DNA of 64,000 nucleotides from NCBI GenBank assembly GCA_030340625.1, contig JAOPHQ010006613.1, positions 1 through 64,000 on the forward strand, written 5' to 3'. This DNA comes from Merluccius polli. Its lineage: Eukaryota > Chordata > Actinopteri > Gadiformes > Merlucciidae. This document shows positions 1-33,295 of this stretch, one piece after another (the first letter of the stretch is position 1; every line of letters starts with the position of its first letter). The notes below the pieces were generated by a model that saw nothing but the letters and a program-made list of their open reading frames with translations, had not been told where the DNA came from and did not search any database. The translations under genes and the position numbers were made by a program.

Positions 1-384
1 ATCCATGGAAATAAGACTCTACATGTTAAATCCGATGTGTAGATCTGCACCACCTGGGCACCAGTCCATGAAGCGTCTAGGAGAGGCTGAAGCTTCATTC
101 AATTCAAGATGCTACACCTCACACCCATACGGTCATGACACCAACTAACTGAAATTAATTTAAGAGCAAACAGTCAACAAACAATTTGTAAAAAAAAAAA
201 AAAAGAAGTTTATTTGTGAAGCAACAAGTGTTCAAATGCTTCAGATACATCTGATAACATTAAAGCCATTGAGGATTCAAACTCCAAAAACCCCAGTGGG
301 GAAAAATGAGAAACCTTACAAGGAGGGGAGAGACCAAGGGACAGTTAGTTTATGTTTAGCAATAATTTTAGAGGTGGTCAAGTC
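1..384. other. No gene seen; left edge
   Basis: AT-rich sequence with a short poly-A run near 189-203. I see no convincing open frame, RNA gene or transposon end here. Confidence 0.4.
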
Positions 385-690
385 GAGACATTAGGTTAGA
401 CGGTTAAATTTAGGTATTAGGTTAGATGGTCAAGTTTAGGTATTAGGTTAGACGGTTAAGTTTAGGTTCAAGTTACAGACGGTTAAGTTTAGGTATGAAG
501 TTACAGACCGTTAAGGTTAGAGATAGTTATGTTTAGGTATTGGGTTAGACGGTTAAGTTTAGGTATTAAGTCAGGAGAGTTTAGGTATTAGGTTACAGAT
601 AGTTAGGTTATCCTATGTATTTGTAAAGGTTAGGTTTAGGTATTAGGTTGTAGAGATTAGGAGTTTAGGTAGTCGGTTTATGTGGTTAAA
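385..690. repeat. Degenerate TTAGGT-rich minisatellite
   Basis: About a dozen imperfect repeats built on TTAGGTTAGACGGTTAAG and TTTAGGTATTAGG. The hexamer resembles the vertebrate telomere unit but is TTAGGT, not TTAGGG, and is interrupted by GACGGTTAAG, so I call it a minisatellite rather than a telomeric tract. Confidence 0.7.
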
Positions 691-3600
691 TTGAGGGTTT
701 AATATTTTGCAGTCCCTTTAGTCCCTCCCTTCCCAGCTAGGGGTGTCAGAAGTACAACAGCTGGGCCCACAGACGTAGTTTACAGAAATAAAGACATTTC
801 AAATGGAGGTCACTGGTCCGGTAGGCTGGCGTAGATCAACTTCATTCTGCATGCTCTGTAACAATGCAAAAAAATTGTTTAAGAAAAAGGCAGTTTTACA
901 TTGTAAACATTTGTGCTGGAGACATTTTGACATCATGTAGATGATTAAAGTGTCAACTTCAGACTAAAGCTGCGTCTCCATGTCAATACGGACATGATAG
1001 CCAACCCTCTTTATAACAGACAAGTACGTCTACCCCAGTTACTTGAGCTAAACAAGTTTGATAACCAAGTACAAAGGTCAGTCGAGATGTTCCCAGAAAA
1101 GGCTCGTCTTCAGCCATGTTATGAAGATACGGAGAGATTATGCAATTGCCGTTAGATACATTTGGTCAAGAGATGGACATCAGTCCTCACTCCTCTGTAC
1201 TATGGCCACCCGTCCACCGCACAGCCGTCTGCTCTTCCACCTTCACCTAAAGGAAAATAAAGAAAGGTTAGTCCCACTGAAATATACTAGCTAGTCCCAG
1301 TGAAAGAGGCTTGTTTGAAGTACTAAAACTTTAGTGTTGCTGCTGCTAATGTCAAAAGAACGTCAAAAAAAAAAAAAAAAAAGAAAGTTGAATCAAGCCA
1401 AGGAAAAAAAAAAAGTCAGGTTTGCATTTCAGTATCTTACCCATACACAGCCTTAGACTGAACCGGTCCAGGTCTGAACTGCGCCTGGTCTTCTGGCCGA
1501 CGTAATTTCTGGTCATCTCTCCACGCCAAATGACACACTGAACAAACAATCTACCAAACTATGGGAAATTGCACTATGAATCTCATTGCACAGAATTAAT
1601 CAAACAGCAGTAAACAGCAGCTTCAGGTATTGAGGAAAGTAGAAGGAAAGTAGATGAGTAGATAAGAAAAGGGAGCGTTACACGCATGTGGAGAATCAGT
1701 ATACAGCATCTAAGCCATGACTCAAATCTTCAAAGTCTACTTCCAAGCCTATACTAGCCAGTTAAACACAGAACCAGAACCAAACCTAAACACCCCAGTC
1801 AGTTGTCCAAAGGTCCAGTGGCGTTTGGTTGTAGACATTTCTGTTGAGGGCGCCTTTGCCGACAGAACGTGGCGTTCATTGTGGACTCAGGAGGGCAGTA
1901 ATGTTGGAGCCATTGGGTCCAAATGGCTGGGCGTCCAGACGGATGGACTCCAGACCCGGGCCAGAAAGGTGTCTTGGCAAGCAATTGCTAAGACACTGGC
2001 GACAAAGTGGACATGGGCCCGTACAACGGACCAAGATGATCTCCTCGCAACCTCCAATCACAACAAATACCTCGGGTTGTGATTTGTCTACTTACCTGTC
2101 ACTTGGCTAATCTATGATTGATGATTCATAGATTTTGAAAAAACAGCCCTGTAGGATACTGACACTTGTCAGATATAGCGCAATCACTTTTTCCCGTTGA
2201 AGTTTCCGCTTGACATGTTCTCCCATGCAGTGGCCACAGCAAGGTTGAGCAAGAGTCAAGTCAGTCAGCTGGTCAACCCCAGTCAATACAAAACCACCTA
2301 GATACAAGCTACAATCAGCAAAACCATGTACAAGTTTGAAGGGAAAGAACAGGGACAGTGTGTGAAGAGGCAAGGAGATTAGTATGTGGTGCACAAATCC
2401 AGCGCACCTGAAACGTCCTAAACAAACCACTTCAACCAGATCATTATATAAAAAGGTTGGGTTACTCACTGCAGTGTTCCTCCTCGAAGCGGCCATCACA
2501 TTAACAGTACCTTCAGCTGCGAGTGGACCACCAAACGCACCACACCTTCCTATTACATCAGTGACAACAAGGAACAACTACATTTATACAGATCAATCAG
2601 TTTAGATGTCTACCTTTTCTGGATCGATGAGAGTCTTCATCCAAGCAGCAATCCTCAGCACCAATCCTTCAATTCTGGTGGACCAAATACCCAGTTACTC
2701 TGCAGGACATGTTTACAGTAAATTCCTAGTTACAAAACTGATATAAAAAAAAGCAGTTCCTTCTGTTAACCATTCTCTAGTTACTTGAATTACTACCAAT
2801 ATTTTCCCCATATGGCTATACCACCATCCTGGATTTTATAGATTACAGCTTTACTAAAATGAGCCATTAAATGAGGAGCAGCTGGTCCATCTTCACACGC
2901 AGTCACCACCACATGCCTCACGTCATTTGCACATGGACACTTTTGTCCCCGTTCTGTAAATACTTATTCTATGTCATTTATAATTTGCTGAAATGTAAAG
3001 GCTCATCTTAAAACACCCAAGCATGGCTCAAATACACACGTCACCAATACAGAGAAATCCTTCAGCTATTCCTAGTGAAGTGAATAGCTCTGTATGAAGT
3101 TTCTGATGTGCATGTGTACTAGTGTGGCTGCTGCTAGTGTGAAAAGATTTACTTCAAACAAAAAGTTTACCAAGCCATGAAAGAAACTAAAGATTAGCGC
3201 TTCAGTATCTCACCCTCCCACGGCTGGACTGACATGGACACGGCCGGACGGAGGTGCTGCTGGTCTTTGGGGCTCCTACACCTCAGTTCTGGAGTTCAAA
3301 AATGCATTTCATTAAACTGTTCAACACCCAAGAGGTCCACCAGCTCCACTTGGAAGTTGCCTTTTACCTCCTAGGAGAGCCGTCCCACGGACTCATCACC
3401 AGTCGAGCCGACCAGCCTGCATCAATGATGATAAAGCTGTTAAAGTAAATCACAGACGATATAAACGAGTGAAACAGCTTTGAAATAAGACCAGCTCACC
3501 ACTGAATTAAACTGCCCTTGAATGATGACAAATAAGGTTTAGTACAGGTCAACTGCTCATTTTTAAGCATCAAGTAAAAATAAAGGAAGTATTAACTTAC

Positions 3601-4100
3601 CATTGTGAAGGCCAGCATGAGCGCCGTTCAGTAAGATGGGTCCGGTTCTGGTCCAGTCAGGGAACCCTACACAAATCAATGCATGGTCAATACATTTTAG
3701 TTTAACTCATCAAATGCTTAATAAATCCCTTTAGAAAAGTTTACTTGCCTTTGTTGCAGATGTTTGTATTAAATCTTGTAATGGCCTCTCCGTAAAATAC
3801 GCAAATTATTAGTTGGTCACAAAAAAAGCGAAAATCAAACTAAAGTGGCTGTTAAGACGTTTAGGGTTGCCAAACTTGTCTAAAACGACAAGCACACGCA
3901 CACAAATATTCAACAAATTCAAAAATATTTATTTTCACGGATATGATTAACTATTAGTGGGAATTACCATTTCTTGCGTCACAATTTATTTCCACTGAAC
4001 AACCTATTAAACTCTTGTGACATTTGTCATGTCGGTAAATGTGTCACCAGGGCATCCCTGCAGCACTTCATTGTTAACGGTGGTATACATTTACACATTT
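691..4100 (-). other. Possible minus-strand spliced transcript, unrecognised
   Basis: No protein family is recognisable. Read on the minus strand, several places look like splice donors: GTGAGTAACCC near 4915 and again near 2475, GTAAGTTAAT near 3600, GTGAGATACTG near 3213, GTAAGATACTG near 1440 and GTAAGTAGAC near 2095. Some have an acceptor-like TTGCAG or TGTAG upstream; for example about 65 nt ending near 3601 sits between TGTAG and GTAAGT and is open in one frame. The segments around 1300-1500 and 3090-3250 look like diverged copies of each other. A lncRNA, or a gene too diverged for me to name, would fit; chance splice-like sites remain possible. Confidence 0.2.
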
Positions 4101-4129
4101 TACCCTTATATTGCAGGAGGCTGACGGCC

Positions 4130-4772
4130 TGAAGCCACAACACAAAGCCACAGGACGAAGCCACATAAACCCACATGGCACCACTTAACAAATCCACATA
4201 ATGAGCCCACATGGCACCACTGAACAAAGCCACATAGCACAGCACAAAGCCACAGGATGAAGGCACATAGCACCACTGAACAAATCCACATAGCGCAGCA
4301 TGAAGGCACATAGCACAAAGACACAGGATGAAGGCACATAGCACCACTGAACAAATCCACATAGCACAGCAGAGAATGAAGCAGAACAAAGCCACATATT
4401 TAATTGAGACGCAAAGCATGAAGGCACAGAATGAAGCCACACAACACAGAATGAAGCCACATGGCACCGAATGAAGCCACACAGCACAGAATGAAGCCAC
4501 ATATTTAATTTAGCCACACAGCACAGAATAAAGCCACACAGCACAGAATCAAGCCACATAACACAGAATCAAGCCACATAACACAGAATCAAGCCACACA
4601 GCACAGAATCAAGCCACATAACACAGAATCAAGCCACACAACACAGAATCAAGCCACACAGCACAGAATCAAGCCACATAACACAGAATCAAGCCACACA
4701 ACACAGAATCAAGCCACACAGCACAGAATCAAGCCACACAACACAGAATCAAGCCACACAACACAGTAACAT
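4130..4772. repeat. 20-bp minisatellite (AGAATCAAGCCACAYAACAC)
   Basis: A diverged left part (4130-4510, units around AGCCACATAGCACCACTGAA) passes into a regular 20-bp array (about 4510-4770, unit AGAATCAAGCCACACAACAC with C/T and A/G variants). Long minus-strand open frames here are Cys/Ala/Val-rich translations of the repeat and not genes. Confidence 0.85.
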
Positions 4773-5216
4773 GAAGGTCATTGAGGAGCAGGTCAGAACC
4801 GGTCCATGCAGGCTCAGATGAAGCCCAGACCACCTCAACCGGCTCATTAGATGATACAGACGATTAAATAATAAACAACATAACAAATGAGACAATAGAA
4901 CTGGGGTTACTCACTGCTGGTCCTCTCTGAAACTCCCACGTGGCTCCAGAGCAGATGCCATGTGTGCGCCTTGATATAACCTCCAGGTGACATCAATTAC
5001 AGGTGATACCACCTCCAGGTACAGGTGATCCCACTTACAGGTGACGTCACCCATCTCCACTCTTTGTTTTAATGAGCAAGGTAAATATTATATTATATAT
5101 ATTATATAGCCTAGTGAGTGGGTAAAATGTATAATGTGCAATAAAATGTAGATTAAAAAAAACCCATCTGAAGTTACTGATAGGTCACGTATGGGCAAGG
5201 ATTGGCAAATCCGTAC

Positions 5217-5300
5217 GTCACGTGACACGTAAGTGGAGCATGCGCAGTTCGCTCCTCTTCAACGACAGGAGCTTGCTGGGGCGCACGGCGCATGCGCTCC
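5217..5300. promoter_or_regulatory. Promoter-like patch: palindromic CACGTG E-box plus NRF1-like sites
   Basis: GTCACGTGAC lies at 5217-5226, a perfect palindromic E-box of the USF/TFEB (CLEAR) type. It is followed by GCATGCGCAG and GCGCATGCGC, which fit the NRF1 consensus, in a locally GC-rich segment. Such clusters mark housekeeping CpG promoters in vertebrates. The candidate minus-strand transcript at 691-4100 would start from here. No TATA box is seen. This is inference from motif content only. Confidence 0.35.
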
Positions 5301-5452
5301 TACCGCGCCGACCGCTGGGTGGCAGCAGAGCGTCGCTGGATTTTATATCATTAGGATCATTAATTTGCACTCAGTGACGCACCTTTTATTTGGTTTCATT
5401 AAGCAAATGTTTATTCAGCTCAGCAAATACAAATAAAGGCCTTTTCATTTAG

Positions 5453-6170
5453 TTAAATACACCGAAGTGATACCTTAGTCACCATATGTTTTGTATGTAT
5501 CAGCAAATATATGTTCTCGATATCAACCCCTCTCTCCGCAAACTGATCAGTAAATATTGGCGCCACATCCTCCCCTTTAGTGGTATCCTGCATCAGCTTT
5601 ACAACAACAACAAAGTTCCTCACGTATCGCTGCATTGTCGCAGTATCTTGCAACCACCGCAAGACGCGGAATGTCATTTATATCCACGCTCTCGTCGAGA
5701 GCTACGCTGAACACGACGCACCTTTCAAAGACTTTGCTGGCGCTGTCACACCAAATTTGTACCGGGGGCGAAAATTGTACCGCCTACGTAATCCAGGTTC
5801 CAACATTCCAAACCTGCCCGGCAACAGACGTACGCGTATCGTAATGCGCCATATCAGTAATGCGCCTTTCTACAGTTCTCGCAGAAACAGGCTCTAATCC
5901 TGGAGATGATCGTGTCTATGTTTGGTAATCTATCAAATATAACCTCCGAACCGCTGAGGAACGCCTCCTTTATATATTCTCCATCTGAGAATGGCTTCCC
6001 GTGTTTAGCGACGCACTGCGCGGCTTTATATCTGCCTTCTGTAGCTGATTTTTGACGGGTTGTATAGTGTTGTAATGAACACACCGCTTTGCTTCTCGCG
6101 CTGGGCCACGGCCTTCTGGATTGCTTCAACTCTATCCGCCTCATCTTTGACATTTTTTCTCGCGTCTTGT
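5453..6170 (-). pseudogene. Decayed hAT-superfamily transposase fragment (ZBED5/GTF2IRD2-like)
   Basis: Read on the minus strand, the first part (6153-5854) carries the phrase AKHGKPFSDGEYIKEAF, typical of hAT-derived proteins of the ZBED5/SCAND3/GTF2IRD2-like group. After a break, another frame near 5720-5620 gives FSVALDESVDINDIPRLAV, matching the conserved LDES(T/V)D block. A third frame (5677-5453) continues with TTKGEDV. At least two frameshifts and one stop separate the pieces, and the element is truncated at both ends. It is a dead DNA-transposon relic, not a host gene. Confidence 0.75.
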
Positions 6171-6643
6171 TTCAAAATGACGTCACACTTAAAGTTCGTC
6201 AGACAACATTTTCACAGCAGAGTGCGCACGCAGCTCGGTCCTTTCGTGAAATACCGTAAATCCACATTTGTTTGTCCAAGCCTGAAACAGGCTACTATTA
6301 GACAACCTATTTATTTATTTCTTTTTTTAGCGAAGGCCATTATCAGTAATAAAACAAAAAAGATAGCAGGCTAGCTAGTCTAATGTATCAGCTCCCGCTC
6401 GTCTGCTGATCAGAGGAAGGCGTGAGGCCGGTAGACCGAGAAGCATCTCGCTGCGGCCTGCGGGAAGGCGGGGCGTGACATCACGCCCCGCCCACATCAC
6501 GGGCGAGTCCATTCTGGGATTGCGTAGCCCATATAAACCAACAGAAGAAAAACACGTATTTCTTGAAAATACTTGAACTAAATACGTCCTCTTGAACTAG
6601 CAGTTACTTATGTGTACAGCGAAAACGAGAGTTCTAAATACGA

Positions 6644-6812
6644 TAACCCTAACCCTAAGCCCTAACTCTAACCCTAACCCTAACTAACCTAACCATGGGC
6701 GGCGCCAGGGGGGGGGCTAGGGGGTGCTACAGCCCCCCCTGGATTAGCCATAGCACCCCCATAGCACCCCCAAGAAAATCATATATTTATTGTTTATTAT
6801 TGTTATTCATCA

Positions 6813-6843
<31 letters not shown>

Positions 6844-6968
6844 GTCAACAATTGCGACCACCCCCAGGAGGGCCTCATTTCATAGCACCCTCGGTAAAGC
6901 GCCGAGCTCCCCCATAGCACCTGCAGAAAAAAATGTCTGGCGCCGCCACTGAACCTAACCCTAACCCT
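6644..6968. repeat. Interstitial telomeric repeats (CCCTAA)n, interrupted
   Basis: CCCTAA/CTAACC repeats at 6644-6693 resume at 6952-6968. The gap is exactly filled by the MITE at 6694-6951, so this was originally one short interstitial telomeric tract of roughly ten units with some degenerate ones. Confidence 0.85.
6694..6951. mobile_element. 258-bp hAT-type MITE with perfect 8-bp target duplication
   Basis: The ends are CATGGGCGGCGCCAG and, in reverse complement, CAGTGGCGGCGCCAG, a 15-bp terminal inverted repeat with two mismatches. The element is flanked by the 8-bp direct repeat AACCTAAC at 6686-6693 and 6952-6959. An 8-bp duplication plus CAG(T/G)GGCGG ends is characteristic of hAT transposons. 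The interior contains a run of about 30 C and no transposase. Confidence 0.9.
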
Positions 6969-7034
6969 GCGCGATTGTCAACGGGTGGGGGGGGAGATTG
7001 TACATGATTTGCTTGCATCAGGAGACGTGGGATG

Positions 7035-7036
<2 letters not shown>

Positions 7037-7126
<90 letters not shown>
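7037..7126. repeat. (TA)n microsatellite
   Basis: About 45 uninterrupted TA units. The Ile/Tyr-rich open frame across it is an artefact. Confidence 0.95.
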
Positions 7127-7128
<2 letters not shown>

Positions 7129-7426
7129 CATATTAATTAATATATTTAAGATTGGGCGCAAGTAATCCCAGAATCCCAGAATGGACTCGCCCGTGACTCG
7201 CCTTCCCGCAGGCCGCAGCGAGACGTACTTGGGTAGACCACGTAAATTGTGCGCGCGCATGCTGTTAAAAACAATTGTGTAGTTTAAGACTAGTTAATTA
7301 TTTCAATATTATTTCAAAATGAATTATTCTTTTGTTAACCATTATACATTATCCAGGTTTGTAGTTACTCAATTACATTAAAAATATATATCTTTTGAAA
7401 TCGCTCCGCGTGCCGATCTAGCCTGA

Positions 7427-7672
7427 TCAGTACAGATACATGTGATGAAGGAGCAGGTAGGGGTTAGACAGTACAGATACATGTGATGAAGGAGCAGGTA
7501 GGGGTTAGACAGTACAGATACATGTGATGAAGGAGCAGGTAGGGGTTAGACAGTACAGATACATGTGATGAAGGAGCAGGTAGGGGTTAGACAGTACAGA
7601 TACATGTGATGAAGGAGCAGGTAGGGGTTAGACAGTACAGATACATGTGATGAAGGAGCAGGTAGGGGGCAT
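7427..7672. repeat. 41-bp minisatellite, six near-identical units
   Basis: The unit begins CAGTACAGATACATGTGATG and ends GGAGCAGGTAGGGGTTAGA. It looks like local amplification of the middle of the same interspersed repeat that appears unamplified at 45440-45600, because both share GGAGCAGGTAGGGGTTAG followed by a GGGTTCAAACCC-like stretch. Confidence 0.9.
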
Positions 7673-7780
7673 CTTGCTTACAGGATGCTACAGGTTTGGG
7701 GTTCAAACCCAGTACCTTTTAGATGGGAGTTGAACTCTCACATACACTACACACACACACACACACACACACACACTATT
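7673..7780. repeat. Interspersed fish repeat tail with B-box-like motif, then (CA)n
   Basis: GGGTTCAAACCCAGTACC near 7698 matches the RNA polymerase III B box (GGTTCRANNCC), followed by GAGTTGAACTCTCA and a (CA)16 run. The related copy at 45540 reads GGGGATCAAACCCAGTACC. A tRNA-derived SINE tail is possible, but no clear A box is seen. Confidence 0.4.
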
Positions 7781-7812
7781 TCCCAGAGTGCATCCTGTTA
7801 TCACCACGACCA

Positions 7813-8124
7813 TTAGATTATCGGTACTTTATTAATCATAATTAAACATATTCCATAGTTCACTATAATTCTACTATCACAGGACAACATGAAGTGAATA
7901 ATGGAGACTGTGTGTGTGGGGACGTGTTGGAGGACATGTCTCCAGAGGACTGAGCCCCCGGTCCCCAGAGCCACCAGTGAGTCCAGGAAGAGCCAGCGGG
8001 AGGGACTGAAGACCGAGTCCACGTCAGGGGGCAGGACCCCATAGAGACCTGCTGGGATCCAAGGGGCTGGAAGGACATCCAGGTGTGCTGCTAGGAGAAC
8101 CAACAGAGAGCTCTGGAGAAACAT
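7813..8124 (-). other. Unrecognised 103-codon open frame with hydrophobic N-terminus
   Basis: The frame starts MFLQSSLLVLLAAHLDVLPA, which resembles a signal peptide, and continues Pro/Leu-rich without a domain I recognise. It lies about 1 kb downstream of the NLR stop codon. It could be a chance frame in repeat-derived DNA. Confidence 0.15.
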
Positions 8125-8999
8125 CTGCTCAGCTTGGAGGATTTACACTGAACCAACGGGAAGGATCATCCAACACACGACAACATCCAACCCCGCTGGT
8201 TTCTTCCCATGATGCTTTATGACCCAATACAACACAGCAGTAGTCCTTACATGCACACAATAAACACCAGGACTCAATAATACAGTAGCAGACGTTACAA
8301 ATCCTCAACAGGTGCACATATCTTTAACACCTGAACATGTTGTGCTGCCATGTTGTTCCCAACACAACACAGGAATCAATATTCACAGTCCTTCACAACA
8401 TGAACACCAGTAGCTTCTCCCATAACCTGCATTAAATCAGGTTACACGTTAGGCGGACAAAAATGTTGTCCAAAATATCAAACATATTGTAGTACTTTTT
8501 TTTTTAGATTCAACATCAATGAATATTTAAAATACATTTCAAATTAGAAATTCAATCTTTGTGAAAGCTGCTTAGTTAACTTTATGAAAGATCTTAAAAG
8601 TCACTTTCTTTCATGGTTAAAAATATATCAATAGATTTGATAAAGGCAAAGGTTGTAGCTTGCTCATGAATATTAATTTCTCTGATAGGCTGTGACGCGA
8701 CCTGCCACACGGGGTAATCAATACAATAATGAACTGATCATAAACAATAGGTAATCAATACAATAAAGAACCAATCAAAAACAATAGGTAATGAATACAA
8801 GACCGATTCTCTATTCCTACTTTGGATCATTTTTGGCTGGTTTAAAGCTTAAAACCCATCATAGTAAACCATTGGTTTGTACTGACCTGTCTTTTACTAC
8901 AGTACTACATCACCATGGTTACAACAGGCTCAATGTAGATATGTCCCCTTTATTCATGTCACATGTCACAAATATTACCTGATTGAGATATACTGTATA

Positions 9000-9090
9000 T
9001 ATATATATACATATATATATTACCTGATTATATATTATATGTATATTATATATATAAGTGATTATATATTATATAAATTATATATTTATA
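9000..9090. repeat. TA-rich low-complexity tract
   Basis: Imperfect ATATAT/TATTAC repeats immediately downstream (on the minus strand) of the NLR polyadenylation signal. Confidence 0.8.
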
Positions 9091-9093
9091 AAC

Positions 9094-9099
9094 TTTATT
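9094..9099 (-). terminator. Candidate polyadenylation signal AATAAA of the NLR gene
   Basis: TTTATT on the plus strand reads AATAAA on the minus strand, about 75 nt past the NLR stop codon (9176-9174). The spacing is reasonable for a short 3' UTR. Confidence 0.5.
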
Positions 9100-9173
9100 A
9101 ACGGATGTGGTAGTTGTGCACGCGCGACATCTTTGCTTGCGATGTTTGGCAGTGAGATGATGATGATCATAAA

Positions 9174-31017
<21,844 letters not shown>

Positions 31018-31315
31018 AGTAGACTGGACACCTGGACACAAACACAATAGTGGGGGGACACATAATCAGCACACACACACACACACAAGGATTTTGAATA
31101 CATTTTTATATTACAAAAAATGCAATAGCTTCCTATAGGGCCTATTTAAATAAAACCAAGTGTGTTACAAAGTGCACTATAGGAGGGTCAGTCTACGGAA
31201 ATTACATTATTGAAAAAAGTGTTTTGTTGATTTTGAATACATGTTTGAGTATTTCAACAAATATAACAGTAAGTGCTTCTAAACAACATTACATACCCTA
31301 CGTTTAAGTTATAGG

Positions 31316-32647
31316 CAGTGTTGTAATGTAACGAAGTACAAATACTTCGTTACTGTACTTAAGTAGAATTTTCACGTATCTGTACTTTACTTCGTTATTT
31401 ATATTTCTGACAACTTTTACTTTTACTCCACTACATTTCCTCACTAAAATGTGTACTTTTACTCCGATACATTTCCCATAACCATCTTCGTTACTCGTTA
31501 CTACAAAATAAAAATCGAGTTGGTGACCTACTTCCTGTTTATCAACCTCCAAGCGCGAAGAAAAAAAAACACCGCGCGCGACGAAGAAGAAGATCTGCTT
31601 TGGCCAATCACGGAAGCGGTCTGCAGCTGCGGCAGGTTCTGCTAATTCTCCGGTCACAAATGACGAGATTAACAGTGGCGACATCAACCGGTATTTTAAC
31701 CCAAACTGAAAGTGGCTGTTGTTTACTGTTGCCATGGCGACATGTCTTTTCCCAGACAAAGTGGTTTTTGTGCGTGTGTGTGTGTGTCTAAACGCCACGG
31801 CTACACCGGCATGCTGCCAATACTCTAGGGCGGCCATTCGTCCGGCTTTAGGCCGGACGCGTATTTGTCCTCCTTTTTGAGACAACCCCGCCGGTCCGCC
31901 CGCCGGTCACAGGTCCGTGGTGTGTTACGATCACGCGCGCGCCCCCCCCCCCCCCCCCCCGCCGGTCGTAGGTCCGCAGTGTTACTATTGCGCGCACCCC
32001 CCCCCCCCCCCCCCCCCACGTCGGCCGTATATCCGAGGCACGCACCCCCCCCCCCCCCCCCCGGGCTGAGGTGTCCTCCTTTTCAACAACTCAACTCATA
32101 AATGGTCCCCCTACAATACTCTGATAGGACGTCTAGTGTGATTAAGGTGTTTACATGTCTACAATAATGCCAATAAGACTGGAATACTCCACATGTCTTC
32201 ATTCAGTATTGATTACTCCCACTATGGGAATGCTGTTTACATGGCAGTGTGTTAATCTGAGTATTGTCTTCATCAGCTTAACATCACTCCAGTGTTGTCT
32301 TATGTGTACGACTTATATTTATTGTTATTTATTTAATTTTAATGTTGAACAAGTTGAAGCCTCTCCCTGTACTGTACCTGGATATTACAGGAGCCAAAAT
32401 ACATTTCATAATCACAATTCTAACTGCTCACTTTGTTTAAATACTTTTACTTTTACTTCTAATACTTAAGTACATTTTATATCAGAAAATTACTTTTGGT
32501 ACTTAAGTACAGTAAATGTCAGGTACTTTCAGACTTTTACTCAAGTAATATTCTAAAAGGTGACTTTTACTTCTACCAAAGTCATTTTCTGGTAAGATAC
32601 TTGTACTTTGACTCAAGTATCACTTTCAAGTACTTTATACAAGACTG
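31316..32647. mobile_element. Tol2-like non-autonomous hAT element, 8-bp target duplication GTTATAGG
   Basis: Left end CAGTGTTGTAATGTAACGAA; right end, reversed, CAGTCTTGTATAAAGTACTT. Both subterminal regions are packed with TACTTAAGTA, TTTTACTTTTACT and CAAGTACTTT motifs, as in Tol2-type hAT ends. GTTATAGG flanks at 31308-31315 and 32648-32655. No transposase; the interior (31825-32080) holds three poly-C runs separated by GGTCxxAGGTCCG-like phrases. Confidence 0.92.
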
Positions 32648-32723
32648 GTTATAGGCCTACTTTCAAAAACCCATGTCCATGTGGACTTTAGCAGCTTTTA
32701 TCGCCCCAAACATGCACAAACAC

Positions 32724-32725
<2 letters not shown>

Positions 32726-32797
<72 letters not shown>
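32726..32797. repeat. (TA)n microsatellite
   Basis: About 35 TA units. Confidence 0.95.
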
Positions 32798-32804
<7 letters not shown>

Positions 32805-33295
32805 AAAAATTGACCCCCGAAGAGGCTGATGCTTGATAACACGGACAGTACATACGAGGATGGCTAAGTATAGCTGTCACGAGGAGGAGGCCAGAATTGG
32901 ACTTGATACCACTCAAAGATACCAGGCCCAAACTGTCAAAATGGAGAACTGTCACGATGACAAAGCGAAAAACTGGACCAGACACCATTCGGAGATAACA
33001 GGAAACACCCGCAACAAACAACCCCAACCGCCACTGTCTGGGGCAACAAAGGAGAACGACAACTCATGACAGAAACCAGCTGGACGAACCCCTGGCTATA
33101 TAGAGAAGACTCAGCCCCCCCCCCCCCCCCCCGGAGACAAGCTCTATGCTGAGGTGTCTCTGTCCCTTTCGGACTTTAGTACTAAACGGCTAGCGCCCCT
33201 CACACTCTTTGCTCATTTGATCAGATGTTGTAATTGTATTGCTAAATAAAACCTCTTATAGTGCACTTTCTAACACACTTGGTGTTGTTTGAGTA
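32798..33295 (+). mobile_element. Possible solo LTR
   Basis: Starts TGTTGTTGAAAAATTGACC; contains TATATAGAGAAG near 33099 (TATA-like) and AATAAAACC near 33247 (polyadenylation-like), in LTR-like order. The right end and target duplication are unclear because it overlaps the inverted repeat arm. Confidence 0.3.

Larger units (their letters stand above)
6418..7242. repeat. Inverted-repeat-bounded segment
   Basis: The arm near 6437-6525 (GCTGCGGCCTGCGGGAAGGC, then CGGGCGAGTCCATTCTGGGA) reappears in reverse complement at about 7160-7226. The roughly 650 bp between the arms hold an interstitial telomeric tract, a hAT MITE and a (TA)n run. The arms may be the long terminal inverted repeats of a non-autonomous DNA element; I could not define a target duplication. 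Confidence 0.5.

Noticed and set aside
385..690. True telomeric repeat
   Set aside because: Units are TTAGGT with GACGGTTAAG interruptions, not TTAGGG.
4027..4559. Minus-strand Cys-rich frames up to 157 codons
   Set aside because: Translations of the 20-bp minisatellite in three frames.
7427..7672. CRISPR-like regular repeats
   Set aside because: Contiguous 41-bp units with no unique spacers; a minisatellite in a vertebrate genome. The same holds for the 52-bp, 26-bp and 34-bp arrays.
7698..7715. tRNA gene suggested by GGGTTCAAACCC
   Set aside because: Only a B-box-like motif is present; no A box or cloverleaf could be drawn.
32833..33069. 78-codon frame suggesting a small protein
   Set aside because: Lies within a possible LTR, with no recognisable domain and no splice context.
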